Positions 25,531 to 35,180 of a DNA stretch of 64,000 bases are shown here, in pieces (within the stretch, counting starts at the first letter, position 1; every line of letters starts with the position of its first letter). The notes under the pieces were generated by a model. It was not told the origin of the DNA. It did not search any database and saw only the letters and a program-made list of their open reading frames with translations. The stretch is from Bacilli bacterium. Lineage in GTDB: Bacteria > Bacillota_I > Bacilli_A > RF39 > UBA660. The stretch spans positions 265,013 through 329,012 of the forward strand of contig JAFQCG010000001.1 of NCBI GenBank assembly GCA_017416535.1, given 5' to 3'. A program made the translations under genes and the position numbers.

Positions 25531-27924
25531 ATGTATAATTTTAAAGATATAGAAAAAAAATGGAGAAAATATTGGGAAGAAAATGATACTTTCCACACTG
25601 ATGTATGGGATTTTAGTAAACCTAAGTTCTATGCTCTTGATATGTTTCCTTATCCATCTGGTGTAGGACTACATGCAGGACATCCTGAGGGATATACTGC
25701 TACTGATATTGTATCTCGTATGAAGAGAATGCAAGGATATAATGTACTTCATCCAATGGGGTATGATTCATTTGGACTTCCTGCTGAACAATATGCAGTA
25801 AGTACTGGAAATCACCCTAATGGATTTACACAAAAGAATATTGAAACTTTTGGTGAACAATTAAGATCTATTGGATTTGATTATGATTGGACTAAGACAG
25901 TACAAACTAGTGATCCTGCTTACTATAAGTGGACTCAATGGATATTTAAAAAGTTATATGAAGATGGTTATGCTAAATACGTTGATATGCCAGTTAATTG
26001 GTGTGAAGAACTAGGTACAGTTTTATCAAATGATGAAATTATCGATGGTAAAAGTGAACGTGGTGGATATCCTGTTGTTAGAAAAAATATGAAACAATGG
26101 GTTATTGACCAAGCTGCTTTTGCAGAAAGATTACTTGAAGGAATGGATGAAATTGATTGGCCAGAATCTACTAAAGAAATGCAAAGAAACTGGATTGGTA
26201 AATCAATTGGTGCACATGTAATCTTTAAAATAAAAGATACTGATAAAGAATTCAAAGTATTTACAACTCGTTGTGATACATTATTTGGAGCTACTTATTG
26301 TGTTATGTCTCCTGAACATGAACTTGTTGATTTAATTACAAGTGCTGATAAGAAGGATGAAGTAGAAGCTTATAAAAAAGTATGTGCTTCTAAGAGTGAT
26401 CTTGAAAGAACAGAATTAAATAAAGATAAAACAGGTGTATTTATTGGTGCATATGCAATAAACCCTGTTAATGATAAAGAAATTCCAATTTATATTTCTG
26501 ATTATGTACTTGCTACTTATGGTACTGGAGCTATTATGGCAGTTCCTGCACATGATGATAGAGATTATGAATTTGCTAAAAAATTTAATATTGAAATTAT
26601 TCAAGTACTTGAAGGTGGAGATATTTCTAAAGAAGCTTATACAGGTGATGGTGTTCATATTAATTCTGGATTTATGGATGGTATGAATAAAGAAGATGCA
26701 ATTGATGCAATGATTAATTGGTTAGAAGAAAGAAAGATTGGTTCTAAACAAATTAATTATAAGATGAGAGAATGGATATTTGCTCGTCAAAGATATTGGG
26801 GAGAACCAATGCCAGTTGTTTATGAAGAAGATGGTAAGATTCATATGCTAGATGATAGTGAATTACCACTAGTATTACCAGAACTTGAAGATTATAAAGG
26901 ACATAATGGTAAAGCTCCTCTTGAAAATGCTACAGAGTGGAAACAATATAATAAGAATGGTATCAAAGGTGTTAGAGAAACTTCTACAATGCCTGGTTCT
27001 GCTGGTTCTTCTTGGTATTTCTTAAGATATATTGATCCAGAAAACGATAAAGAGTTTGCAAATCAAGAATTATTAAAACATTGGTTACCAGTAGACTTAT
27101 ATATTGGTGGTCCAGAACATGCAGTTGGACACTTAATGTATTCTAGAATTTGGACAAATTACTTATATGATAAAGGATTATGTCCAGTTAAAGAACCATT
27201 TAAGAAATTAGTACACCAAGGTATGATTTTAGGTGCTAATGGAATTAAAATGGGTAAGAGATTCCCAGAATTCTGTATTGACCCAATGGATATTGTTAAT
27301 AATTATGGTGCAGATACATTACGTTTATATGAAATGTTTATGGGACCACTTGAAGCTTCTAAACCTTGGAGTCAACAAGGTGTTGAAGGTGCTCAAAAGT
27401 TCTTAGACAGAATTTATCGTTTATTTGAATCTGGTAAGATTAAGGATGAAGAAAATAAGAATCTTGAAAAGATTTATCATCAAACAGTTAAGAAAGTTTC
27501 TACTGATTTTGAATCATTAGGATTTAATACTGCTATTAGTCAAATGATGATCTTTATTAATGCCGTTTATAAAGAAGATGTATTCCCTAAAGAATATGCT
27601 GAAGGATTTGTTAAATTGTTAAATCCAGTTGCTCCTCATATTGGTGAAGAGTTATGGGAAATGTTAGGACATGATAATACAATTGCATATGAAGCATGGC
27701 CTACATGGGATGAATCATTACTTGGAGAAGCAGAAAAAGAAATAGCAGTTCAAGTTAATGGTAAAGTAAGAGCAACAGTAAAAATTGCTGTAGATGAAGA
27801 TGAAGAATCTATTAAAACAAAAGCTTTAGCTGAAGAGAATGTTTGTCGTCATATTGAAGGTAAAGAAGTTGTTAAAGTTATTGTTATTAAGGGAAAAATT
27901 GTTAATATAGTAGTGAAAGGTTAG
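25531..27924 (+). CDS. leuS: Leucyl-tRNA synthetase
   Basis: A class I synthetase of 797 residues, the usual bacterial length. The HIGH-type motif is in [15 protein letters not shown]. The CP1 editing domain shows [12 protein letters not shown] and [18 protein letters not shown]. The catalytic loop that is usually KMSKS reads KMGKR at 573-577, keeping the two key lysines. The anticodon-binding domain and the C-terminal [18 protein letters not shown] domain are present. Expression is controlled by the leucine T-box two genes upstream. Confidence 0.97.
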   Translation: MYNFKDIEKKWRKYWEENDTFHTDVWDFSKPKFYALDMFPYPSGVGLHAGHPEGYTATDIVSRMKRMQGYNVLHPMGYDSFGLPAEQYAVSTGNHPNGFTQKNIETFGEQLRSIGFDYDWTKTVQTSDPAYYKWTQWIFKKLYEDGYAKYVDMPVNWCEELGTVLSNDEIIDGKSERGGYPVVRKNMKQWVIDQAAFAERLLEGMDEIDWPESTKEMQRNWIGKSIGAHVIFKIKDTDKEFKVFTTRCDTLFGATYCVMSPEHELVDLITSADKKDEVEAYKKVCASKSDLERTELNKDKTGVFIGAYAINPVNDKEIPIYISDYVLATYGTGAIMAVPAHDDRDYEFAKKFNIEIIQVLEGGDISKEAYTGDGVHINSGFMDGMNKEDAIDAMINWLEERKIGSKQINYKMREWIFARQRYWGEPMPVVYEEDGKIHMLDDSELPLVLPELEDYKGHNGKAPLENATEWKQYNKNGIKGVRETSTMPGSAGSSWYFLRYIDPENDKEFANQELLKHWLPVDLYIGGPEHAVGHLMYSRIWTNYLYDKGLCPVKEPFKKLVHQGMILGANGIKMGKRFPEFCIDPMDIVNNYGADTLRLYEMFMGPLEASKPWSQQGVEGAQKFLDRIYRLFESGKIKDEENKNLEKIYHQTVKKVSTDFESLGFNTAISQMMIFINAVYKEDVFPKEYAEGFVKLLNPVAPHIGEELWEMLGHDNTIAYEAWPTWDESLLGEAEKEIAVQVNGKVRATVKIAVDEDEESIKTKALAEENVCRHIEGKEVVKVIVIKGKIVNIVVKG

Positions 27925-27948
27925 TGTTAGAGCTAATCTTTTTTTTAT
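27919..27948 (+). terminator. Possible weak terminator after leuS
   Basis: A GGTTAG / CTAATC stem overlapping the stop codon is followed by eight Ts. Confidence 0.5.
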
Positions 27949-27949
27949 A

Positions 27950-27982
27950 AAAAAACAGTTAGTTTATTTTACTAACTGTTTT
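27950..27982 (-). terminator. Terminator of the HipA-like gene
   Basis: AAACAGTTAGT / ACTAACTGTTT long hairpin; on the minus strand a T run follows. It overlaps the last codons of the gene. Confidence 0.75.
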
Positions 27983-28842
27983 GCATGATTTTGTTTATAG
28001 ATATTGTTCATGTCTTCTAGCCTTGATGTTATTGTTTTTGAAACCCAGAATTGTACTTCCCATGGTATGCTGACTTGGTTAATTTTTTCAACTTTTTCAA
28101 AAGCTTCATCAACATTAATATTATTTAATTTTGTTATACAATATTTTGCTTGACTTGGATATTTTTGACAAAAATTTGCAAAATCAATAAAAAAGTCTTC
28201 AGTGTCATCTTTATTAATTTTTAGATTTGATTTAAATCCATCAGTAATTCCGTAAAAGTTTTGTCCTTGCATTAATGAGCTAATGAAATTTTGAATGTTA
28301 TTGTCTAACGCTGCCATTGATGAGTTGTCATAATCTGGAGTTAATCTTAATGGTTTTAGACCTTTTATAAAACCAATATTTGTTTCGTTTTTGTCACTTT
28401 CCATAATTAATCCGTAAAAGCACCAACGTTGCATTAGCTCTAACATTAATTGTTTTGGATCTACTCGATCATCGTACATTGAAGCGGCAAGAACTAAATT
28501 TGAAATAGTATTTTCTTTTAAGTTTATATTTATATTATTTTCATCATATATATTTTGAATATTGGCTTTAAGATTATCACTTGAAATAATTAATTCTGTT
28601 GAGTCTAGAAAATAATCAGTTAGAACTCCAATTGTTCCTTTATATTCTGCTACTTCATAGTGTGCCATTTCTATATCTGCTTGTTTTCCTAATTGTTCAG
28701 CTATTAATTCTGCCCATATTTCATTATTTAGAGAACCATACTTATATATGTATGTTTTCCCATCTTTTTTTAGTTTAAATTTTGGTTTTCTTCCTCTTAA
28801 TTTATCTGGAAGAATTGTATATGAATTATCAATTGTTATCAT
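27964..28842 (-). CDS. HipA-like kinase-fold protein (orphan)
   Basis: This soluble 292-residue protein resembles the C-terminal kinase lobe of HipA: YIYKYGSLNNEIWAELIAEQLG, then HYEVAEYKGTIGVLTDYF, then ESDKNETNIGF at the catalytic-loop position and LTPDYDNSS at the metal-binding position. The catalytic aspartate and asparagine appear to be kept. HipA toxins phosphorylate a tRNA synthetase and pair with HipB. No HipB-like gene lies next to it, so a toxin role is uncertain. ATG 28842 is chosen because a GGGGGGAAG ribosome site precedes it. Confidence 0.7.
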   Translation of the reverse strand: MITIDNSYTILPDKLRGRKPKFKLKKDGKTYIYKYGSLNNEIWAELIAEQLGKQADIEMAHYEVAEYKGTIGVLTDYFLDSTELIISSDNLKANIQNIYDENNININLKENTISNLVLAASMYDDRVDPKQLMLELMQRWCFYGLIMESDKNETNIGFIKGLKPLRLTPDYDNSSMAALDNNIQNFISSLMQGQNFYGITDGFKSNLKINKDDTEDFFIDFANFCQKYPSQAKYCITKLNNINVDEAFEKVEKINQVSIPWEVQFWVSKTITSRLEDMNNIYKQNHAKQLVK

Positions 28843-28873
28843 ATAAATCTTCCCCCCTCTTTTTTTTCTGTAG

Positions 28874-28902
28874 ATTATAACATAAAAGTTGTTTTTTTGC
28901 AA
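28874..28902 (-). promoter_or_regulatory. Promoter of the HipA-like gene
   Basis: On the minus strand: TTGCAA (28902-28897), a 17-base spacer and TATAAT (28879-28874), with an extended TGT. Confidence 0.7.
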
Positions 28903-28964
28903 TTTTTTTTAATTTTTCTACATTGTTTGCGAAAATAAATATTTATAATACTTTTGGTGATTGT

Positions 28965-29135
28965 ATGAAAGTTAAGATATTTGATTTAGAAGATGAAAAA
29001 GATTTAGAAGATGAAGTAAATAATTTTTTATCTGATAATAATATTAATGTAATTGATATTAAATATCAGGTTAGTGTAGGAGTATTTAGTGATGAACAGG
29101 TCTTTTGTTTTTCAGCGATGATTATTTATAGTTAA
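28965..29135 (+). CDS. Cse60-like small protein
   Basis: The 56-residue product reads MKVKIFDLEDEKDLEDEVN, then NVIDIKYQVSVGV and DEQVFCFSAMIIY. This matches the small Cse60 family, known from sporulating Bacilli, and is near full length for it. GGTGATT at 28956-28962 supports ATG 28965. No other sporulation gene is seen next to it, so a sporulation role is not implied by context. Confidence 0.7.
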   Translation: MKVKIFDLEDEKDLEDEVNNFLSDNNINVIDIKYQVSVGVFSDEQVFCFSAMIIYS

Positions 29136-29167
29136 ACATTAAGATAGAAGTCTTAGTGTTTTTTTTA
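29135..29167 (+). terminator. Terminator
   Basis: AACATTAAGA / TCTTAGTGTT hairpin and a T run after the Cse60-like gene. Confidence 0.75.
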
Positions 29168-29205
29168 TGTATTTGTGGTATGATAATAATATTAGGAGGG
29201 ATAAG

Positions 29206-30840
29206 ATGAAGGACAAGACGATGAAGAAAAATTCATTTGTTACTGGTGCTTTTATTACTACTTTAGGTATTGTTATTTCTAAAATACTTGGTATTGTGTA
29301 TGTTATTCCTTTTCATGCGGTTATTGGAGAACAGGGTGGAGCATTATATGGTTATGCTTATACTATATATGCTTTATTTATGTCTTTAGCAACTGCAGGT
29401 ATTCCTCTTGCAATGAGTAAGATTGTTAGTGAGTATCAAACATTAGGTTATTATAGTGCGAAGAAAAGAGCGTTTAAAATAGGTAAAAAAGTTGCTTTAT
29501 TATTAGGGTTTATATGTTTTTTAGTTTTGCTTTTATTCGCTCCACTTTTAGCTAAAGCAATACTTGGGGATTTAGTAGGTGGAAATACTATAGAAGATGT
29601 AACTTTTGTTATTAGAGTTATTTCTACTGCAATATTAATAGTTCCTGTACTAAGTATATATAGGGGATATTTTGAGGGACATAGATTTATGAGTCCTCCA
29701 TCTATATCACAAGTTATTGAACAAATAGTTAGAGTTTTAATTATTGTTTTAGGAAGTTTTTTAACATTAAAGGTATTTAAATTATCACTTACAAGTGCAG
29801 TAGGTGTTGCGTTAGTAGGTGCAACAATAGGGGCATTTGTATCATATTTTTATCTTGTTGATAAAAGATATAGAAATAAAAAGAAATTTGATGAAAAAGT
29901 TAGAAATGTAAATGAGCCTATTATTACTGATAAAATGATTTTTAGAAAATTGGTAGTATATGCTGTTCCATTTATATTAATTGATATATTTAAGTCTTTG
30001 TATAACTATATTGATATGGTTACTGTTGTTAAAGGGCTAGTAGAGTATGCTAAGTTTAGTGTAAGTGATGCAGAAACAGTAATGAGTATGATTTCTACAT
30101 GGAGTTCTAAATTTAATATGATTATCTTATCAGTATCAACAGGTGTAATTGTTAGTTTAATTCCTAATCTTACACAGAGCGTGGTAAAGAAAGATCATAA
30201 GGATATTAATAAGAAAATTAATCAGGCATTAGGAATATTGTTATTTTTAATGTTGCCAATGACTATTGGATTGAGTTTTTTAGCTGAACCTGTATGGATG
30301 TTATTTTACGGAACTAGTAAATACGGTCCAAGTGTTTTAGCTTACTTTATATTTGTAGGTCTTATTATGGGATTATTTACTGCAGCAATTTCTATTGTTC
30401 AAGTAATGAAAGATTATAAGACAGTATTTATTAGTTTAGTTACGGGAGTAATTATTAAATTTTTATTAAATACTGGTATGATTAATACATTCCATCAATA
30501 TGGAATGCCTGGGTATTATGGGGTTATTACTGCAAGTATAATTGCATATTTGGTATCATTTATAATTTGTTTAGTATCATTACATATAAAATATAAAGTT
30601 GAGTATGAGGAAACTGTTAAAAACTTTATGGATATCTTATGTGGATGTATGTTAATGGTTGTAATACTTTTCTTAATGAAATTTATTATTCCAATAGTGA
30701 GTTCTACAAGAATTATTAATTTATTTATAATTCTTGGATATTCTGTAGTAGGTTTAATTGTTTATTTATTATTTACTTTAAAACTTGGTACTATAAAGAA
30801 TGTGTTTGGAGATAAATTAAATAAGATTTTTAAGAAGTAG
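29206..30840 (+). CDS. MurJ/SpoVB-type lipid-linked oligosaccharide flippase
   Basis: This integral membrane protein has 544 residues and about 14 predicted helices of the MOP exporter superfamily. The beginning, FVTGAFITTLGIVISKILGI, and the block GGALYGYAYTIYALFMSLATAGIPLAMSKIVSEY (given here by position, about residues 35-68) are typical of SpoVB/MurJ-like proteins. It is predicted to flip lipid II or another undecaprenyl-linked precursor. ATG 29206 has AGGAGGG upstream. A 39-residue membrane protein follows in the same transcript. Confidence 0.9.
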   Translation: MKDKTMKKNSFVTGAFITTLGIVISKILGIVYVIPFHAVIGEQGGALYGYAYTIYALFMSLATAGIPLAMSKIVSEYQTLGYYSAKKRAFKIGKKVALLLGFICFLVLLLFAPLLAKAILGDLVGGNTIEDVTFVIRVISTAILIVPVLSIYRGYFEGHRFMSPPSISQVIEQIVRVLIIVLGSFLTLKVFKLSLTSAVGVALVGATIGAFVSYFYLVDKRYRNKKKFDEKVRNVNEPIITDKMIFRKLVVYAVPFILIDIFKSLYNYIDMVTVVKGLVEYAKFSVSDAETVMSMISTWSSKFNMIILSVSTGVIVSLIPNLTQSVVKKDHKDINKKINQALGILLFLMLPMTIGLSFLAEPVWMLFYGTSKYGPSVLAYFIFVGLIMGLFTAAISIVQVMKDYKTVFISLVTGVIIKFLLNTGMINTFHQYGMPGYYGVITASIIAYLVSFIICLVSLHIKYKVEYEETVKNFMDILCGCMLMVVILFLMKFIIPIVSSTRIINLFIILGYSVVGLIVYLLFTLKLGTIKNVFGDKLNKIFKK

Positions 30841-30848
30841 GGATATAT

Positions 30849-30968
30849 ATGAAAAAGAAAAAACAATTAGGTGCTTTTGATAAGTTTTATAGATGGTTTA
30901 TGACTATTACTATATTATTATTAGTGGCTTGTATTTTATGGTATATCTTTGTTGAAAGTAAAATGTAA
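30849..30968 (+). CDS. Small single-pass membrane protein (39 residues)
   Basis: A short frame from ATG 30849 to TAA 30968 encodes a basic, lysine-rich head (MKKKKQLGAFDKFYRWF), one hydrophobic helix (about 18-35) and a short VESKM tail. It starts eight bases after the flippase stop. The ribosome site is weak (TAGGGAT), so translational coupling is likely. Function unknown; a small partner of the flippase is a guess from position. Confidence 0.55.
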   Translation: MKKKKQLGAFDKFYRWFMTITILLLVACILWYIFVESKM

Positions 30969-31000
30969 AAGAAATGTTTAATCTTTTCTTTTTTTGACAT

Positions 31001-31032
31001 ATTCTAACAGTTATTCCTGTTAGAATTTTTTT
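31001..31032 (+). terminator. Strong hairpin terminator
   Basis: ATTCTAACAG / CTGTTAGAAT ten-base perfect stem followed by Ts. It ends only 19 bases before the next start codon. Confidence 0.8.
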
Positions 31033-31050
31033 GTTGAAAGGAATGATTAT

Positions 31051-31713
31051 ATGGAAAAAGATAGAAGAAGTAAAAGTTTATTTATTTTAGGATTATCAAT
31101 ATTGTTGCTTGGTACGACATTGGGTTTTGCGGCATTTTCTGCTAATTTAAGGGTTTCTTCTAGTGCAACTGTTACACCAAATGAGGTGGATTTTAAAGTA
31201 GTTGCGTCGGGTAGTGAAACTGATTCTAGTGTTGATATTGTTAGTCCTAGTACTGTTGGTGGTGCGTCTGCTGATGATGTTGTTATTGTTAATGAGAAAG
31301 GAAGTTCTTCTGCAAATATTAATGTTAATTTTACAGAACCTGGTCAAAGTGTTACATATCAGTTTTTTATTCATAATGAAGGTGAATATGATGCTCATTT
31401 AAAGAGTTTAGATTTTAAAAATGTTATTGATTCTAATAGTAAAAAAATTTGTAATGTTGTAGATGGAAGTGATGCGACAGTTGAACTAGTAAATCAAGCT
31501 TGTGAAGATATAGAAATATCAGTTGAACTTAAAAATGGTTCGGATTTTTTGGAATTTAAAGATAGTAATACATTTGAAAATGTTACTTTATTAAAAGGAA
31601 GAGTATCATCAGGAAAATTTAATATTACGTATCCTGATGGTTCTGCAAGAGCGGATGGTGCATTTAATATTCAGTTTGGGGATATCGAATTTACGTATAG
31701 TACAGCAAAATAA
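31051..31713 (+). CDS. Exported TasA/CalY-like beta-sandwich protein
   Basis: A protein of 220 residues. Its N-terminus is a signal-anchor followed by GFAAFSANLRVSSSATVTP, a pattern seen in SipW-dependent exported proteins of the TasA/camelysin group. The rest is strand-rich: PGQSVTYQFFIHNEGEYDAHL resembles the conserved strand pair of that fold. Two cysteines occur about 20 residues apart. I infer a surface or matrix protein; no SipW-like peptidase is seen in the window. Confidence 0.6.
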   Translation: MEKDRRSKSLFILGLSILLLGTTLGFAAFSANLRVSSSATVTPNEVDFKVVASGSETDSSVDIVSPSTVGGASADDVVIVNEKGSSSANINVNFTEPGQSVTYQFFIHNEGEYDAHLKSLDFKNVIDSNSKKICNVVDGSDATVELVNQACEDIEISVELKNGSDFLEFKDSNTFENVTLLKGRVSSGKFNITYPDGSARADGAFNIQFGDIEFTYSTAK

Positions 31714-31736
31714 AAAAAGAGCTTAAGCTCTTTTAT
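31712..31736. terminator. Bidirectional terminator
   Basis: AAAAGAGCTT / AAGCTCTTTT palindrome between convergent genes. Confidence 0.8.
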
Positions 31737-33034
31737 TTTGTTATTTTTTTCTTTAGATTTTTTAGTCCGTGGTATAGACTAAATGCTATGTTATATGTGT
31801 TATACCAGAATGGTGAAATAATTAAATCAAATTCTCCAATTAGTTCTGATACATGTCCACCAAAACTTTTTTTGAATAGGAATAATCCATATAATGGATT
31901 TTCTTTTCTAAAGTCACCTGTAATTCCATAGAAATTATATTTTTTATAGTTGTTTTCAACAGCCATTTTTACACCCGCGAAGTGAACTGTATACGCTGAT
32001 TGGAATTGCATTAGTTTAGCAGTTGAACCTCCATATAAAGATAATACTTCATTACCATATACTAGGAAAAGAATTCCTCCAAGTAATGTTTTTTCTCCAT
32101 GTTCTTTTTTAAGTTCTTCAATTTTTTCTAGTTGTTTTTCTAAACGTTCAATTGCTTCTTTATTTTGTTTATTACTTTGTTCATATTTTTTATCATTCAT
32201 CTTTAGAAGATTATTTTCTTTTTTATTAATTCTATCTTCTAATTCATCTTTATTTTGTTTTAATTCTTCTTCTGTGTTCTTTCTATATTCATTAAAGTCT
32301 ATTTCTGCAAGAAGTACTTTTAAAATTCCTGAATCATGTAGAGCATCCCACATACTTTCGTAATAAGAAAGTGGTCTATCTACAAATTCGCGTCTATCAC
32401 TTGTATGTTGCATGATGTCTTTAAATAATGGAAGTTCGTCTCTTGTAATTTCTCTTGTTGAAATTCCACATTTTTCATTTTTACGAAGAATTTGTCTTGT
32501 CTTAGATTCCATATCTTTCATAACATCATCTAGTGTTCTGTTTTCTGTTTCAATAACGTGCATCCATCTTGGTTGAAGAGTATCTTGCATTAGGTTAAAC
32601 CCATAATGCTTATATCCTAATTTTTTAAGATTTTCTACAGCTTCTTTATTATTAAAACCATCTTCTACAATATCACCATTGTTGTCGTGTTCAACATATT
32701 CAACATATGGATCAATTTTTATAAATATTGCTCCATGTTCTTTTGCATATTTTTTTATTTCTTCTGTAAATGTTTTTAATAGTTCGTAATTTTTATAGTC
32801 TATTAAGAATCCACGAGGGGAATAAAACATTTTCTTTTTAACAAAAGGAACTGTTTTGGCAAGTAATAACGCAGCTCCTACGACTTTTTTTTCATCTTTT
32901 AAACCAACATAATGTGCTTCCCATCCATTATTTGCTTTTAAATCAGCCCATTCCTTAGTTTGATGGAAAGTAATTTGTTCATGTTTATCTGCATATTTTT
33001 TAAATTCTTTTTCAGTTAGAGTTACTAGTTTCAT
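31733..33034 (-). CDS. FemAB-family peptidoglycan interpeptide ligase (second of a pair)
   Basis: The 433-residue cytoplasmic protein has two GNAT-like halves typical of FemABX: FHQTKEWADLKANNGWEA at the start, SPRGFLIDY in the middle and YNFYGITGDF near the end. A charged coiled coil (about 245-315) is inserted between them, the tRNA-synthetase-like arm of the family. These enzymes add amino acids from aminoacyl-tRNA to the cell-wall stem peptide. Its start lies inside the end of the upstream paralogue (23-base overlap). Confidence 0.92.
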   Translation of the reverse strand: MKLVTLTEKEFKKYADKHEQITFHQTKEWADLKANNGWEAHYVGLKDEKKVVGAALLLAKTVPFVKKKMFYSPRGFLIDYKNYELLKTFTEEIKKYAKEHGAIFIKIDPYVEYVEHDNNGDIVEDGFNNKEAVENLKKLGYKHYGFNLMQDTLQPRWMHVIETENRTLDDVMKDMESKTRQILRKNEKCGISTREITRDELPLFKDIMQHTSDRREFVDRPLSYYESMWDALHDSGILKVLLAEIDFNEYRKNTEEELKQNKDELEDRINKKENNLLKMNDKKYEQSNKQNKEAIERLEKQLEKIEELKKEHGEKTLLGGILFLVYGNEVLSLYGGSTAKLMQFQSAYTVHFAGVKMAVENNYKKYNFYGITGDFRKENPLYGLFLFKKSFGGHVSELIGEFDLIISPFWYNTYNIAFSLYHGLKNLKKKITK

Positions 33035-34205
33035 CTATATCCTCCTTCTTAAATTTATTAAATAATGGGATTAATTTATTTTGAATAAAGTTGGTTATAT
33101 GATTTGTTACTAAAACATAGTCACCGGCATATTCGATAAATTCTCCACCAAATTCCTTTTTAAATTCATTGAAACTTGGACTACATTCTAATGGACTAAG
33201 TTGATTGAAAAGGTTAAATGAATTATTTTTATAATATTTAATATATTCATTATAGATTCTATAGTTTAATTTTGTATCTAATAATACTTGGTTATTTGCT
33301 TCACTTAGAATCCATACTTTATCTTTTTGTTCCATTGTTAGAGTAGCACTTATTGTAAGTGAATTTCCATATTCTAATTTATATTCTTTAAATCTTTTTA
33401 AATCATCGTTAATTTTATTTTTTTGATTTCTTAGAGTAGTTAATCTTTCCTTAGATGATGCATCTAAGTTGTCTATTGGAATTATTGCGATTTGATTATT
33501 AACTCTTACTAATTCTTTTTCTAATATTTTAATAGTTTTTGTTATATGTAATTTTCCTAAGAATAGTTTAACTTTAGTATGTTCATTATTACTGAAAATA
33601 TCATATATTGTTTCATAATAATCATTATTTTGATTGTTTTGTAATTGGAAGAATTCTTCTAAATCTTTTTGAGAACCTACTATTAGTTCTGCATCATATT
33701 TTTCAGTATCTTTTAAATTACTTTTAACATTTTCTGAATATGATTTTTCAATTTCTTTTTGTTCTTTTGTTAAATCGATTTTATAAGTATATTCTAACAA
33801 CTTAATATTTGAATTTCTTTTATAACCTAAGTCTTTTAAATTATTTAGTTCTTCATCTTCTGTTGATATAGAAGGATTAATTCTAATTGAAGTTGCTTTT
33901 CTTGATTTAGCAAAGTCTTTAAGTTTGTTTGTGAATATTCTTAATGTTCTTTTATTTTTATAATCTATTACAAAACCACGTGGTGCATATAAATTTGAGC
34001 AGTTTAGTGGTAAATGTTCTTCTAATAATAGTGTTGCGGCAATTATATCATTATCTTCATCAACTAGGCCTAAATAGTGTGGGGTTACATAATTTGTTAC
34101 TTTTTCAAATTCTCCCCATGCTGTTGATTGCATAAAGTGAGTGTCGTTTTGTTTTTTTATATGATTGTCAAATTCTATTTTACTGATACTTCTAAGTTTT
34201 AACAT
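33012..34205 (-). CDS. FemAB-family peptidoglycan interpeptide ligase (first of a pair)
   Basis: A 397-residue paralogue of the following gene: FMQSTAWGEFEKVTNY, then APRGFVIDYKN, then a coiled-coil arm (about 235-290), then FNLFNQLSP in place of the usual YNFYGI block. The pair would allow two successive additions to the cross-bridge, as FemA and FemB do. I use ATG 34205 (MLKLRS), since GAAAGG lies about 9 bases upstream; ATG 34214 is a close alternative. Confidence 0.9.
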   Translation of the reverse strand: MLKLRSISKIEFDNHIKKQNDTHFMQSTAWGEFEKVTNYVTPHYLGLVDEDNDIIAATLLLEEHLPLNCSNLYAPRGFVIDYKNKRTLRIFTNKLKDFAKSRKATSIRINPSISTEDEELNNLKDLGYKRNSNIKLLEYTYKIDLTKEQKEIEKSYSENVKSNLKDTEKYDAELIVGSQKDLEEFFQLQNNQNNDYYETIYDIFSNNEHTKVKLFLGKLHITKTIKILEKELVRVNNQIAIIPIDNLDASSKERLTTLRNQKNKINDDLKRFKEYKLEYGNSLTISATLTMEQKDKVWILSEANNQVLLDTKLNYRIYNEYIKYYKNNSFNLFNQLSPLECSPSFNEFKKEFGGEFIEYAGDYVLVTNHITNFIQNKLIPLFNKFKKEDIDETSNSN

Positions 34206-34253
34206 CTTTGTCATCCTTTCAATACTAGTATAACATAAAAGAACACTATGCAA

Positions 34254-34277
34254 CAAAAAAAGAACGTAGAAACGTTC
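34254..34277 (-). terminator. Terminator of a small leftward gene
   Basis: GAACGT / ACGTTC hairpin with a T run on the minus strand. Confidence 0.7.
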
Positions 34278-34452
34278 ACATCATATATAGACTATCATCT
34301 TTTTTCAGATAATCAGATTTTTTTTGATTTTCTAGTAAAGATATTCTTTCTTTTAATTTATATATTTCTTGTTTTAGTTTTATTATTTCTTCCTCAATAT
34401 TATTTTGAGGATATGGGATTGGATTTGGGATAAATGGGTAATGCATATTCAT
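34276..34452 (-). CDS. Small coiled-coil protein
   Basis: The product has 58 residues: a proline- and aromatic-rich head (MNMHYPFIPNPIPYPQNN), then a charged heptad helix (about 20-45), then a hydrophilic tail. GAGGTTGAT precedes the ATG at 34452 and a terminator follows the stop, so the small gene is probably real although it is opposite another open frame. The head resembles short spore-coat-like proteins, but this is too short for assignment. Confidence 0.6.
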   Translation of the reverse strand: MNMHYPFIPNPIPYPQNNIEEEIIKLKQEIYKLKERISLLENQKKSDYLKKDDSLYMM

Positions 34453-34527
34453 TTTAATCAACCTCTATTTCGTTTTATTATATGCAATTAAGAAGTATTT
34501 TGTGATAAAATAGTTGTAGGTGATATT

Positions 34528-35169
34528 ATGAGACTTAGAAATGTAAAAAATAAAGAAGAAATATTAGGTGCATCGCCTTATTTAGTGAAAAATCCAGAGG
34601 AAAATATCGGTAAATGGAAAGAAGCATTTGGTAATGATAAACCTATTTATATTGAAATTGGAATGGGAAAAGGTAAATTTATCATTGAGAATGCTTTGAG
34701 ATATCCGGATATTAATTTTATTGGTATTGAGAAATTTGATAGTGTTTTAGCAAGAAGTTTACCTAAAATACCTGAAGGATTAGATAATCTATTAATTATT
34801 AGAATGGATGCGTTAAATATTGAAAATGTTTTTTCAAAAGAAATAGATAGAATATATTTGAATTTTTCAGATCCATGGCCTAAGGTAAGACATCATTTAA
34901 GAAGATTGTCTAGTAGAGTTTTTCTTGAGAAATATGAAAAGATATTTAGCGGTGATTGTATAATTCATCAAAAGACTGATAATCAAGGATTATATATTTA
35001 TTCGTTAATGAGTTATAGTGAAAATGGTTATGTTCTTAGTGATATAACATTTGATTTACATAAAGATAAGGAAGATATAATTACAACGGAGTATGAAGAT
35101 AAATTTTCTAGTAAAGGAATGCCTATTTATTCTGTTGTTGCGACTAAGTCTGTCCAAAAAAGTAAATAG
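34528..35169 (+). CDS. trmB: tRNA (guanine-N7)-methyltransferase
   Basis: A 213-residue SAM-dependent enzyme that methylates G46 of tRNA. The SAM site IEIGMGKGKFI, the second block FIGIEKFDSV, the catalytic NFSDPWPKVRHHLRRL and the C-terminal TDNQGLY block match TrmB; length is standard. RBS AGGTGAT is upstream. Confidence 0.96.
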   Translation: MRLRNVKNKEEILGASPYLVKNPEENIGKWKEAFGNDKPIYIEIGMGKGKFIIENALRYPDINFIGIEKFDSVLARSLPKIPEGLDNLLIIRMDALNIENVFSKEIDRIYLNFSDPWPKVRHHLRRLSSRVFLEKYEKIFSGDCIIHQKTDNQGLYIYSLMSYSENGYVLSDITFDLHKDKEDIITTEYEDKFSSKGMPIYSVVATKSVQKSK

Positions 35170-35180
35170 ATATAAAATAT

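Noticed and set aside
28852-28857. Six-G run (minus strand) before the HipA-like gene as a second phase switch
   Set aside because: It is short and part of a normal ribosome-binding purine stretch, and it is not in a promoter spacer.
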